DNA of 54,779 nt. Source: a virus. Under the pieces are notes generated by a model. It was not told the origin of the DNA. It was given only the letters and a program-made list of their open reading frames with translations, and did no database searches. Shown in pieces: positions 33,056-40,381 of this stretch. The DNA is taken from positions 1-54,779 of the IMG/VR virus record IMGVR_UViG_3300024517_000021. One strand, written 5' to 3'. The translations under genes were made by a program, and so were the position numbers. The first letter of the stretch is position 1; each line of letters opens with the position of its first letter.

Positions 33056-33403
33056 CTAAAACTTGCCCTCACGTCTCGAAAGAATCTGATTGATGAATTC
33101 GATTATCTGGACTTGAAGCACGGTCTTAGTCTCCTTCCATTCCTTCGAGTAAATCTTCGAGTAAATTCCGTGCGGACACCAACGATGAATCATCTTGTCG
33201 AGATCAGCGAGTTCCGTTTCGTCCATCTGCCCGTCCCTCTTCACCGATTCTCGCGCCAGCCGATAGGCTTCGCTCGCATTCGTATCACCCTCTCGGTTAA
33301 CGAAGAGTCCGTAAAGCTTATCCGCCTTCTCCACCACCTCTCGCAGCGCGGCGTTCTCCTCACGGTATGCCTGGATGCTTGTGTCCTTGACTTGCGGTCT
33401 CAT
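33056..33403 (-). CDS. Coiled-coil accessory protein, unknown
   Basis: 115 residues from ATG 33403, in the junction cassette TAGATG (TAG ends the upstream gene). The N-terminal coiled coil (YREENAALREVVEKADKLYG) is followed by a helical acidic region (MDETELADLDKMIHRW) and KEWKETKTVLQVQIIEFINQ. Coiled-coil proteins of this kind commonly sit in phage early gene arrays. No enzymatic motif. Confidence 0.55.
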   Translation of the reverse strand: MRPQVKDTSIQAYREENAALREVVEKADKLYGLFVNREGDTNASEAYRLARESVKRDGQMDETELADLDKMIHRWCPHGIYSKIYSKEWKETKTVLQVQIIEFINQILSRREGKF

Positions 33404-33649
33404 CTACTTGTCCTCCTCAAGCATTCTGACAGATTCTTCCTTCGCTCTAATCAACTCGATCCCTTTGTGGATGGAGTCGATTAGAGTGAAGGCAGCCACC
33501 TTGTCTTGGATGTGAATGGAGTGGTGATGGTCGTAGTCCTTGGGATCGATCCTGAGAGTGATGCTCTGCTTCTCGCTATCGCCCGGATAAATATCTCGGA
33601 CCTCGATATCTGTTGCTCTTCCTACATGGAAATTTACAGTCGTAATCAT
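33404..33649 (-). CDS. Small accessory protein ending EEDK, unknown
   Basis: 81 residues from ATG 33649 behind AGGAGGACGAC. Beta-rich N-terminus (TTVNFHVGRATDIEVRDIYP, QSITLRIDPKDYDHHHSIHI) and a C-terminal helix (SIHKGIELIRAKEESVRMLE). Its final residues EDK and TAG are encoded by the ribosome-site cassette that starts the next gene. No known family. Confidence 0.55.
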   Translation of the reverse strand: MITTVNFHVGRATDIEVRDIYPGDSEKQSITLRIDPKDYDHHHSIHIQDKVAAFTLIDSIHKGIELIRAKEESVRMLEEDK

Positions 33650-33900
33650 GTCGTCCTCCTGTTAGGCCAGTATTGCACACTGGCATTGAAAAGCAACAGC
33701 AACACCTCGTTACTGTTATCGTGGTGGGCGATGGGCCAATAACCCTTCTTGGCCCACGGCCCATTCTCATTCAGCGGGGAAAAACCCAGTGAATTCAATG
33801 AGTAGGGAGAAGCCCCTCAAAAATGGGAGCAACTACCCGCAATATTTTTTCAGTCAAATAGCCAAGATTCTTACAACGATTGACTACAAAATATTTTTCC
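33650..33900. promoter_or_regulatory. Intergenic control region with inverted repeat and AT-rich elements
   Basis: No convincing gene. GCCAGT (33666-33671) and ACTGGC (33679-33684) form an operator-like inverted repeat. On the minus strand it overlaps a possible -10 (CAATACT) preceded by TTGCTT at about 16 bases, a weak sigma70-like promoter for the leftward genes. Two copies of the AT-rich element lie at 33840-33857 (minus orientation, TTGACTGAAAAAATATT) and 33881-33905. Also GGGCCAA/TTGGCCC-type symmetry at 33734-33763. Confidence 0.45.
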
Positions 33901-34296
33901 CTAGTCTTCGATCAGCCGACGGTCGAACTCCTCTTCTAGTTCTTCCTGCGTGCAGTCGCCTTGCCTCTCTCCAACCTGCTTCTCTCTGAGGTTTTGCACG
34001 AATCGGTCGGCGTCTATCTCGTCCCGGGACCATCGCTTCTCTCTCCAGACAGAGAGTCGGTCCTGCTTCTCTCTTCGGAATGCTTCCGCATCGTGAGGTC
34101 GAGTCTTGGCTGACCCGCAGGTTCGGCATCGGCTCAACTCCACCGTTTCTTGAATCACAGTCACAACCACAAGCCAGCCATCATCTCTCTCTCCCTCAAC
34201 CCTGTACTCTCCAATCGTGTCATCCCTTCCCGTGCCTCGGGTGTTCCTATCCCACCTAGGTCTGGTGCTTGTAAATGAGAAGTCCCGATACTTCAT
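33901..34296 (-). CDS. Charged accessory protein with single CxxC, unknown
   Basis: 131 residues from ATG 34296, overlapping the upstream stop by four bases (ATGA). The N-terminus is Arg-rich (SFTSTRPRWDRNTRGTGRDD) with a strand (GWLVVVTVIQETVELSRC). CRTCG at about residue 57 forms half a zinc knuckle. The C-terminal half is highly charged and helical (EAFRREKQDRLSVWREKRWS). Function unknown. Confidence 0.5.
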   Translation of the reverse strand: MKYRDFSFTSTRPRWDRNTRGTGRDDTIGEYRVEGERDDGWLVVVTVIQETVELSRCRTCGSAKTRPHDAEAFRREKQDRLSVWREKRWSRDEIDADRFVQNLREKQVGERQGDCTQEELEEEFDRRLIED

Positions 34297-34862
34297 GTCT
34301 CCCCCCTTCTCTTCTTTGAGGTTTGAATTTTCTCATTGAGTTCTCTCGTGAAGTATATCAGTGCAGCGTCAACACTTCTGCTTGAACGTGAGTCGAAGAG
34401 TGCGTGAGGAATTGTTACATCGGACCATGCGCCGCAATTCCTCGCAAACTGAATCGCTCGTGGATTTGACACAGGGATCAGTCCAATCAGAACATCCCAC
34501 ACAAATTCCCCTTCATCGTTAGTCGTGTTGATGATTTTGTCCAGGGCATATTGCATGATGGGGACTGACCCCCTCCCCCAGAACTTACTGAAGCAAGTCC
34601 AATGCATCTGGACACTCTTCCCCTGGAAGTTATTCAGCCAGCAAGCGATGGCTGGTTCATTGTCTGCCATCACAAGGTAGAGGATGTTGTGGCCAGAAGT
34701 GACTGAGAAGAGGAACTCCTCCCTGGAGTTGACGGTTCCATCCTGAAAGATCGACGCAGCGACTCCGTCTGACACCATCCGGTCGTAGAGATCCATGACA
34801 TGCGAGTCCTTGAGAGTGGGAACACCGTCAATTTTTGTATAGGGAATCAGGTTGACTCTCAA
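34293..34862 (-). CDS. GNAT-family acetyltransferase-like protein
   Basis: 189 residues from TTG 34862. The pattern LVMADNEPAIACWLNNFQGK, then VQMHWTCFSKFWGRGSVP, then LIGLIPVSNPRAIQFARNCG is typical of a phage GNAT family in which the last helix follows NPRAxxFAxxxG. It is one of several GNAT-like proteins in this window (9569, 10019, and a domain of the giant protein). Substrate unknown; these may modify host proteins or small molecules. Confidence 0.6.
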   Translation of the reverse strand: MRVNLIPYTKIDGVPTLKDSHVMDLYDRMVSDGVAASIFQDGTVNSREEFLFSVTSGHNILYLVMADNEPAIACWLNNFQGKSVQMHWTCFSKFWGRGSVPIMQYALDKIINTTNDEGEFVWDVLIGLIPVSNPRAIQFARNCGAWSDVTIPHALFDSRSSRSVDAALIYFTRELNEKIQTSKKRRGET

Positions 34863-34875
34863 TCTACTTGTCCTC

Positions 34876-35094
34876 CTAAGTGCATTCGTATCTGTCTTTT
34901 CGATATTGATTTATCTCATGCTTCTTATCATTCCAAGTCCGACAGACTGCGCACCAGAGGTCAAGATGAACGAGATCTTCTCTAGCCCAGTCAGCAGCGC
35001 ATCGTTGTCGGCAAAAGGGTGGCGTGTGATTCAACTTCAAAATCCTCTTGCATTTGATGCATCTCGGATTGGATAACTCCACGCACTTCCCCAT
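34876..35094 (-). CDS. Zinc-binding protein with six cysteines
   Basis: 72 residues from ATG 35094 in a junction cassette. CIKCKRILK, then FCRQRCAADW, then WCAVCRTW give Cys12/15/28/32/48/51, consistent with a treble-clef or double zinc-knuckle fold. The pattern resembles HNH-related zinc proteins, but no catalytic HH is seen. Its stop lies in the TTAGGAGGACAAG cassette that starts the next gene. Confidence 0.55.
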   Translation of the reverse strand: MGKCVELSNPRCIKCKRILKLNHTPPFCRQRCAADWAREDLVHLDLWCAVCRTWNDKKHEINQYRKDRYECT

Positions 35095-35421
35095 CTACTT
35101 GTCCTCCTGTGTGATGTTTGTGATGGTGCCCAGGTTGGCGGCTCCCCGCATCAAAAAACCCCAGGGACCGTGAGCGCTTAGAAGAATGTCAATCCTTCCA
35201 CCCTTCGGTCCTTTTAGTTCGACTGTGAACGTGCCAACCTCTACAACGGTCAAGGAATAAGGCTTTTCCCAGTCGCTGAGGCGGTCTGTTTTGATGGTGA
35301 CATGCTCGCCGGGTTCAAGGTCAGGGAGTCCATCTTTAAAATAAGTGCGTCCGTCTCCGCTCACTCGCAACCCCCACCTGAGAAGTTTCCCCCACCTGAT
35401 GAGGTCATTCGGTTTGACCAT
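35095..35421 (-). CDS. Beta-barrel-like accessory protein, unknown
   Basis: 108 residues from ATG 35421. The adjacent cassette ATG at 35426 opens only a 21-codon frame, so the start has shifted five bases. The product is beta-rich (HVTIKTDRLSDWEKPYSLTV, VEVGTFTVELKGPKGGRIDI), typical of a small SH3/OB-like barrel. It ends TQEDK, from the cassette. No known family. Confidence 0.5.
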   Translation of the reverse strand: MVKPNDLIRWGKLLRWGLRVSGDGRTYFKDGLPDLEPGEHVTIKTDRLSDWEKPYSLTVVEVGTFTVELKGPKGGRIDILLSAHGPWGFLMRGAANLGTITNITQEDK

Positions 35422-35430
35422 GTCATCTAC

Positions 35431-35631
35431 TTATCCTCCTAGGATATCTTTGTAGCGGCCCAGCATTCCCCATATCTTCGCCACGGTTTCATCGTCCATC
35501 TCGTGATACACATCAGTGAGTCCCTCACTTTTAACAATGATAGAGAACTCGTGACCATTGAACCCGTTGTCTAGCATGTCCTCCACTCTGTTCTCCAATG
35601 CCCGCTGCGCTTCGTTTAGCTTCACGCTCAT
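35431..35631 (-). CDS. Small helical acidic protein, unknown
   Basis: 66 residues from ATG 35631. Helical and acidic throughout (LNEAQRALENRVEDMLDNGF, YHEMDDETVAKIWGMLGRYK). It stops at TAA inside a cassette variant (AGGAGGATAAG). Size and charge are typical of phage anti-host or regulatory miniproteins, but no family is recognised. Confidence 0.5.
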   Translation of the reverse strand: MSVKLNEAQRALENRVEDMLDNGFNGHEFSIIVKSEGLTDVYHEMDDETVAKIWGMLGRYKDILGG

Positions 35632-35922
35632 CTACTTGTTTCCAGCCTTCGTCCGTTGCATCCCAAACTTCGCCCCCTGATTGTCCATCATCAATTTTAT
35701 GCACAGCTCCTTTTCCACTTCGGCGTAGTGGACATACTCAAAAAAGTATTCAACTCGTACATACTCATCCCGGCACCACTTCACGCGATAGAGATAGAAC
35801 AGGAGTCCACGAATCCAGTTGGGGCCGAAGTCCTTGCCTGCAATTCCGTCCTGATCCTCCACGTTCCAGCCGGGGCCGATGCGAAGTAGGTAAAGAACTC
35901 GGTAAAGAATATTTTTAATCAT
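35632..35922 (-). CDS. Basic aromatic-rich accessory protein, unknown
   Basis: 96 residues from ATG 35922 in an exact junction cassette. The N-terminus (IKNILYRVLYLLRIG) is amphipathic and could associate with membranes; the middle is aromatic (WIRGLLFYLYRVKWCRDEYV) and the C-terminus basic. No family recognised. It directly follows the PEP-CTERM gene and overlaps its end by four bases. Confidence 0.5.
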   Translation of the reverse strand: MIKNILYRVLYLLRIGPGWNVEDQDGIAGKDFGPNWIRGLLFYLYRVKWCRDEYVRVEYFFEYVHYAEVEKELCIKLMMDNQGAKFGMQRTKAGNK

Positions 35923-36263
35923 CTACTTGTCCTCCTTGATTTGGAATAAATGAATGCAAGAAACACAATCGATACAGTCAACATGATGGCAATCGAAGGT
36001 TCCGGCACGTTAACTGGAGATCCCCAATGGGATATCTCTCCTCCTTCTCCGATAGATCTAGCTCTCACCAGTGCAACAGCGCCGGGTAGTTCTAGTTCTA
36101 CTTCAAAGCAGTCGTTGCAGCTTTGGACTGTATTGGTCTGGCCTGCTGGCTCCCAAATTTTAGGACGATGCGCTGGTCCTCCGGGTAGATACTCAAATTC
36201 CCAACCCGTAATGTTTTCGTTGTCAGGCTGATACCAGTGGATAGTGTGTCTATGATCTGTCAC
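35919..36263 (-). CDS. PEP-CTERM tail protein lacking a signal peptide
   Basis: 114 residues from GTG 36263. Residues 5-85 look like one Ig/fibronectin-type beta domain (WEFEYLPGG, CFEVELELPGAVALVRARS). The C-terminus is VPEPS (86-90), a hydrophobic span (IAIMLTVSIVFLAFIY) and a basic tail (SKSRRTSR). That is the three-part PEP-CTERM signal recognised by bacterial exosortases. The N-terminus (TDHRHTIHWYQPDNENITGW) has no signal peptide, unlike bacterial PEP-CTERM proteins, and no longer start exists because the upstream stop is immediate. The end of the basic tail is encoded by the junction cassette in an alternative frame. Likely acquired from a host surface protein. Confidence 0.65.
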   Translation of the reverse strand: MTDHRHTIHWYQPDNENITGWEFEYLPGGPAHRPKIWEPAGQTNTVQSCNDCFEVELELPGAVALVRARSIGEGGEISHWGSPVNVPEPSIAIMLTVSIVFLAFIYSKSRRTSR

Positions 36264-36267
36264 TTAT

Positions 36268-36528
36268 CTACTTTTCCTCCTCTTCTCGACGCTTGGCAAT
36301 GCACCAAGCGCATACCGTATCGGCCTCGAACTCTACGCAGTTGACGCGACACTCCTCGCACAGTCGGTTCCTTGTACTTCCAACTCTCATCAGCTTGGAG
36401 TCCTTGTCTAGTGCTTCTTGCACTCTTTCCACGTCTCCGGGTCTTCCAATCTTCCTCGCAATGGAATCGTGGCTGAGACCTTTTCTGGCTAGCTTGATGA
36501 TTCTTTCATGGGTGTGATGCTTGCTCAT
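36268..36528 (-). CDS. HTH plus zinc-knuckle regulator-like protein
   Basis: 86 residues from ATG 36528. The N-terminal half has a homeodomain-like helix-turn-helix (ERIIKLARKGLSHDSIARKI). The C-terminal half has CEECRVNC and CAWC (Cys57/60/64/73/76), probably binding zinc, and an acidic EEEEK end from the cassette. It may be a DNA-binding regulator. Known families not recognised. Confidence 0.55.
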   Translation of the reverse strand: MSKHHTHERIIKLARKGLSHDSIARKIGRPGDVERVQEALDKDSKLMRVGSTRNRLCEECRVNCVEFEADTVCAWCIAKRREEEEK

Positions 36529-36852
36529 CTACTTGTCCTCCTTGAGTGCCAAGGCGTCTTTCGTGAGGTCAGTGAGCAGGAGGGATTTGGCCCTCTGGAT
36601 TTCCCGCCTGGGAACATAGTTAGACTTCGTGTCCGGGATTGGCGTCGATAGCGTGACGATGTCATTAAGCACCTGTGCCATTTCTACGTAGCTTTCGCGC
36701 AGATATTTGACATCTTCGACTACTCCACGCTTCGGTCCAGTCACTTCGCCAACGGCAGCAGCGTGCATCTTCGCAATGAGGTGGCAAGCGTCCTTATGCT
36801 CACCCTTGAGCCACGCCACTTCCGTCTTCAGATATTCAATTTCCTTGTCCAT
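36529..36852 (-). CDS. Coiled-coil accessory protein ending KEDK
   Basis: 107 residues from ATG 36852, first gene of the cassette array. The N-terminal coiled coil (KEIEYLKTEVAWLKGEHKDA) is followed by helical segments (YLRESYVEMAQVLNDIVTLS, REIQRAKSLLLTDLTKDALA). Its start lies in an exact cassette that has no gene ending in it. Unknown function. Confidence 0.55.
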   Translation of the reverse strand: MDKEIEYLKTEVAWLKGEHKDACHLIAKMHAAAVGEVTGPKRGVVEDVKYLRESYVEMAQVLNDIVTLSTPIPDTKSNYVPRREIQRAKSLLLTDLTKDALALKEDK

Positions 36853-36876
36853 CTACTTGTCCTCCTGTGTGTGAGA

Positions 36877-36905
36877 GAGGGGAGGGGGGCTATCCCCCTC
36901 CCCTC
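36877..36905 (-). terminator. G/C-tract hairpin after the VWA-metallopeptidase gene
   Basis: A perfect 12-base-pair inverted repeat: GAGGGGAGGGGG (36877-36888) with CCCCCTCCCCTC (36894-36905), loop of five. It lies four bases beyond the stop of the 36910 gene (minus strand) and is followed by CTCTCACACAC rather than a T run. It may act as an attenuator or RNA-stabilising end between this gene and the small-gene array. Confidence 0.55.
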
Positions 36906-36909
36906 CGGC

Positions 36910-38220
36910 TCAGATATCGATCTGCACTGCATCCCCAAAGGGAGGCTTGTTCTTCGTCCACCTTCCACCCGTCTCGAAAACTTCCTCCGAAGATGCCCAG
37001 AGGATCGGGTGTCGAGTCGGCTCACCGTAGCTTCGGCATTCGAGGTCGGTGAAGATGATCACCGCATCGGGCCTTGCGTTGGTGTGTCGGAGCCAGTGGA
37101 AGATGGGCTCGTAGTTCGTTCCGCCACCGCACTCCATATCAGTGGGCAACTTTTCCTTCGGTCCCAACTCGATGATCATCTCCTGCTGGATGACATGATT
37201 GAAGGGGACGATGGTGATCTTCTGGATCGTAGTAGCCCCCCGGATCTTCTCCAGATGAGAGAAGAATGCCTGATGCTCAGCCCTTCCAACTGATGAGGAA
37301 ATATCCTCGAAGATCATCAGATGCTGGAGTCCCTCCCGGATCTCGCCCGGCAGGTACTGTCGGTAGGACAGTGCGCGCCGATCCAGTCGAGACCAAGTCC
37401 TCCCGATGGGCTTGCCCACCTTGTGGATCCACTTGGCGAGGTAAGCTGACCAGTCCATCTTGGGTCGGGTGATCCGATCAAGCGCCCGCCTTTCATCGGG
37501 GCTGCCCATCTTCCCTACATCCTTCGCAGCCATCTCTCCCTGAGAAATTGTGTCAGCTAGATCTCGGAGACCTTCCTGCTTCTGGCCTTCGGTGAGTTCC
37601 TTCCCGTCTTCGTCGGTGGCATCCCAAACTTCGCCGGGTGCTTTCTTCGGTGAGGGAGGAGCTGACTCTGGGGGGGCAGGTGCGCCGGGCTTTCCCCCAT
37701 CGATCTCATCTCCCGGCTCATCCCCCGGCCCATCCCCGGACTCCGGGAATGAGCCATTGCCGGGCTCATCACCGGGCTCATCTGGAGAATCGGGGGGCGG
37801 CGGCGGCGGGTCACTTACGATGCGACCGAAGACCTTCTCTTCTGACCAACCCCGGTACTTTTCATCGCAGTACCAGTCACCGGGGATGGGGAAGCCCGCA
37901 TCCTTGAGAAGGAGGTTGATCACATAATCACAGGCAATATTCCAGAGATAGTGGTCACGGTTGCCACGCCGGAACTGATGCCCCAGCGCAACGTGCGCCA
38001 CCTCGTGGAGGATGAGCGTGTGTCGCGTGTACTTGGGGAGGCTCAGGCAATACTCAGGGTTGGCGAAGATCCTGCGACCATCTGTTGCGGCAGTCTCGAC
38101 CGGCCTCCCCCCGTGGCTGGTGCAGACCAGCAGCTCCAGCTTCATGGCGACCAGTGCCCAGAAGGGCTGTTCGTCCAGTGCTTTGATTCGGATTGATTCG
38201 AGTTCAGTTTGGAAGTCCAT
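36910..38220 (-). CDS. Putative metallopeptidase with VWA-like domain (DUF2201-type)
   Basis: 436 residues behind CACAGGAGACACA. The N-terminal domain has LHEVAHVALGH (His72, Glu73, His76, His81), a zinc-peptidase site. A long Pro/Gly/Asp linker (about 146-200) follows. The C-terminal VWA domain has an intact MIDAS: FEDISSSVG (DxSxS, about 305), GGGTNYEP and IIFTDLE. This pair of domains is the DUF2201 putative-metallopeptidase architecture, which typically works with a MoxR AAA+ ATPase; that ATPase is the next gene upstream. Substrate unknown. Possibly proteolytic quality control, virion maturation or anti-host action. Confidence 0.8.
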   Translation of the reverse strand: MDFQTELESIRIKALDEQPFWALVAMKLELLVCTSHGGRPVETAATDGRRIFANPEYCLSLPKYTRHTLILHEVAHVALGHQFRRGNRDHYLWNIACDYVINLLLKDAGFPIPGDWYCDEKYRGWSEEKVFGRIVSDPPPPPPDSPDEPGDEPGNGSFPESGDGPGDEPGDEIDGGKPGAPAPPESAPPSPKKAPGEVWDATDEDGKELTEGQKQEGLRDLADTISQGEMAAKDVGKMGSPDERRALDRITRPKMDWSAYLAKWIHKVGKPIGRTWSRLDRRALSYRQYLPGEIREGLQHLMIFEDISSSVGRAEHQAFFSHLEKIRGATTIQKITIVPFNHVIQQEMIIELGPKEKLPTDMECGGGTNYEPIFHWLRHTNARPDAVIIFTDLECRSYGEPTRHPILWASSEEVFETGGRWTKNKPPFGDAVQIDI

Positions 38221-38244
38221 TGTGTCTCCTGTGTTGAGAAGGAA

Positions 38245-38264
38245 GGGGGGGCACTCGCCCCCCC
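38245..38264 (-). terminator. G/C-tract hairpin between the MoxR and VWA genes
   Basis: GGGGGGG (38245-38251) pairs with CCCCCCC (38258-38264), loop CACTCG. On the minus strand it is followed by TTCCTTCTC, the same pyrimidine tail as two plus-strand terminators (52379, 52944). It probably partly terminates or stabilises the ATPase transcript ahead of the VWA gene. Confidence 0.5.
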
Positions 38265-38271
38265 CTCTGCA

Positions 38272-39375
38272 TCATCCGATGACTAGATCCTCATTATCCT
38301 TGAGGAACTGGGCGTACTCTGCTGACGCATTGGCGAAGTCCTTGTGAGAGTTCGCTGCCTGCTTGAATCCGAAGACTGCGAACGCCCCGTCCAGTCTGCG
38401 GAGGTACGTGATGACTGCATCCACCCGTTGAGTAGTGAGTGTCTCACCCTTCCTAGCCTGAAGGTCCGCGCAGATGTTGCTGATCACTGCGTAGTTCGCC
38501 GAGAGTGCCCCATCTCCAGAGGGGATATGAGCCGTTTCGGGTGACTCATAAATGTCCTCGACGCTGGCCAGCTCCCCTCCGAGTCGGACATATCCAGAGA
38601 ACTCGATGTATGCAGCTCTCCCGACCAGCCCCTCGCCGTGTCGCCTCATCGTGCCATCGGACAGACCCTGCCAGAGTAGGCCGGACAATTTGTGCCAGCT
38701 TCGGAGGCTCGGCCTAGCAAGTTCCTTCGAGTTGTAATCAGAGCAGTGGATGAAGTTCCTCTGCCCTTCGGGCTCCGACTTCACCCATCGCAGGAATCCA
38801 GTAATGAGGGGGTGGATCTTCCCGTCTGCCCATTCCAGCCAGCGAGGAAAGATCTCGGTGATGATATCCTCATGAGTGATCTCGATGATGCTGAATCGAT
38901 CCAGCAGTGACCAAGTGATCGGGTTGCTCCCGCAGTTGGCTTCGGGCGGGTTCGTTGCGGCGACGAACCAGACATGATCGGGGATCTTGTGACCTTCCAG
39001 CTCACGATCTTGGATCAGGCTCTGGATGGCAGTCTGCTGATCGTCGAGACTGTTGCCGATCTCATCGAAGAAGACGCAGACCCCGTCATAATTCTCTGCG
39101 CCGGGAACGTCCCCAAGCAGCGTCCGTTTAATCATCGTTACCAGTTCCCCCTTCTCAAAGTCGGGGACGTTGATTCCTCCAACATCGATGGAAGGCGTGC
39201 GGCCAAGGATGATCGTGATCAGCAGGTTATTGATCGGCTCGCAGAAGCCGCGAACCTGGGCAGTCTTGGAGATGCCCCGGTCCCCGATGAAGAGACAAGG
39301 CGTCCCCTCCCCGTAGATCCCGTTCGTCTGGGTCTTCCGAGAGGAGGCGAGCAGTTCGTTAAAATCGAGTGACAT
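38272..39375 (-). CDS. MoxR-type AAA+ ATPase
   Basis: 367 residues behind CAGGAGAACAT. Walker A is GDRGISKT (31-38), Walker B VFFDEIG (Asp104, Glu105), sensor 1 ATNPPE (Asn142) and an arginine finger region SLLDRF (Arg160). A helical lid and C-terminal domain follow (FIHCSDYNSKELARPSLRSW). MoxR ATPases act as chaperones that remodel targets, often together with VWA proteins that bind Mg via MIDAS. The adjacent VWA-metallopeptidase is the obvious partner. Confidence 0.85.
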   Translation of the reverse strand: MSLDFNELLASSRKTQTNGIYGEGTPCLFIGDRGISKTAQVRGFCEPINNLLITIILGRTPSIDVGGINVPDFEKGELVTMIKRTLLGDVPGAENYDGVCVFFDEIGNSLDDQQTAIQSLIQDRELEGHKIPDHVWFVAATNPPEANCGSNPITWSLLDRFSIIEITHEDIITEIFPRWLEWADGKIHPLITGFLRWVKSEPEGQRNFIHCSDYNSKELARPSLRSWHKLSGLLWQGLSDGTMRRHGEGLVGRAAYIEFSGYVRLGGELASVEDIYESPETAHIPSGDGALSANYAVISNICADLQARKGETLTTQRVDAVITYLRRLDGAFAVFGFKQAANSHKDFANASAEYAQFLKDNEDLVIG

Positions 39376-39412
39376 ATGTTCTCCTGTAAGTTGTGGGCGC
39401 TATGCCCCCTGG

Positions 39413-40297
39413 CTAGCTGCGGTTCCCGAAGTTCCCAATCCGGGAGAGCAGGTCCTTGGCATCTCGGTGGACTTTCTCCCGGAGGTGAGAGTCTTCCCGG
39501 AGATCCTGAGCATCCACGGTGCAGATCTCCCGGATCATCTTCTGCCGGACCTCCTCGACCACCGGATCATCGAGCAGGTTGAAGTCGCTAAGCAGGTCTG
39601 CGATCTCCCTGGCATTGGTGATGATGGAGTCTCGGAAGGATCCCTCCCTACCCCCATCATATTTGTTGACCTCCACCAGCCGCTTGAGGACTCCCTCGAC
39701 ACGCTCGGTGACGTGAGCCACCGCTTTGCGGACCTTCGAGGCGGACTGCTCTTCCAGTGCCTGACGCACCCGATCCGCATGATCTGCGGAGAATCCAGCT
39801 CGGATATCCCGGCTGGCATCGGGGACTACGTTGATCTCGTAAGAGAACACGCACTTGGAGATGAACTCATCTCTCGTCGGGTAGTCCGAAGCGTCGAAGA
39901 GTTCGCCCATCCCTCCATCGGCTGCGCCCATCGCATCGCGTCGGATGATTCCCTGGAGTCGGTCGGCAGCCTCGATGGCGAGCCTCTCGCACTCACGTCC
40001 ATGCATATCGAGGACGCTGAGCAGCTCCGGCAGTCGGGAGTTCAGGCAAAGACGATCCGCGCCTTCGGTCCAGGGGAGGGTGACTGCCACCCATTTCTTC
40101 CGGCCCGTTGCCCGGTTCGCCGAGAGTTCCGCGAGTGCCTCCTTGAAAGTGTGCGTCACCACTTTGGTGCGCCGCTTGTCGGAGTCCTTCTGGTCAGCCA
40201 GCTCCCTGCTGGCATTTTTCTTGGTGCGGATTCCACCCGGCATTTTCGTGTGGACATTCACCAGAGTTGCACGATCCGCGAGTCCCTTACTAGGCAT
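39413..40297 (-). CDS. Third partner of the MoxR/VWA module, unknown
   Basis: 294 residues from ATG 40297 behind AAAACAGGAGGCAAC; an upstream in-frame start at 40327 lacks a ribosome site. The sequence is helical (ECERLAIEAADRLQGIIRRD, VRKAVAHVTERVEGVLKRLV) with a central strand (FSYEINVVPD) and FRDSIITNAREIADLLSDFN. A protein of this type often accompanies MoxR/VWA pairs in phages (DUF3150-like by memory, unsure). It probably forms a ternary complex or supplies the substrate adaptor. Confidence 0.6.
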   Translation of the reverse strand: MPSKGLADRATLVNVHTKMPGGIRTKKNASRELADQKDSDKRRTKVVTHTFKEALAELSANRATGRKKWVAVTLPWTEGADRLCLNSRLPELLSVLDMHGRECERLAIEAADRLQGIIRRDAMGAADGGMGELFDASDYPTRDEFISKCVFSYEINVVPDASRDIRAGFSADHADRVRQALEEQSASKVRKAVAHVTERVEGVLKRLVEVNKYDGGREGSFRDSIITNAREIADLLSDFNLLDDPVVEEVRQKMIREICTVDAQDLREDSHLREKVHRDAKDLLSRIGNFGNRS

Positions 40298-40381
40298 GTT
40301 GCCTCCTGTTTTGTCTCGCTGTAACACGGCGAGACGGTGGGTGTAGTTGTAGGGAAAAATATTTACTGGTCAGGTGAGCAT

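Larger units (their letters stand above)
33401..36866 (-). repeat. Array of identical SD-stop-start junction cassettes (AGGAGGACAAGTAGATG)
   Basis: Read on the minus strand, AGGAGGACAAGTAGATG occurs exactly at 33401-33417, 35092-35108, 35920-35936, 36526-36542 and 36850-36866. One- to few-base variants lie at 34861-34877, 35424-35440, 35629-35644 and 36265-36281. Each holds a Shine-Dalgarno sequence, usually the stop (TAG) of one gene, and the start of the next. Three genes therefore end in E/Q/K-EDK. At 36850 no gene ends in the cassette, yet TAG is kept; at 35919-35936 the cassette is read in another frame (RRTSR). Confidence 0.85.

Noticed and set aside
39467-40324. 285-codon plus-strand frame opposite the MoxR-module third gene
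   Set aside because: High-GC antisense shadow. The minus-strand frame has a ribosome site, operon context and helical protein-like sequence; the plus frame has none.
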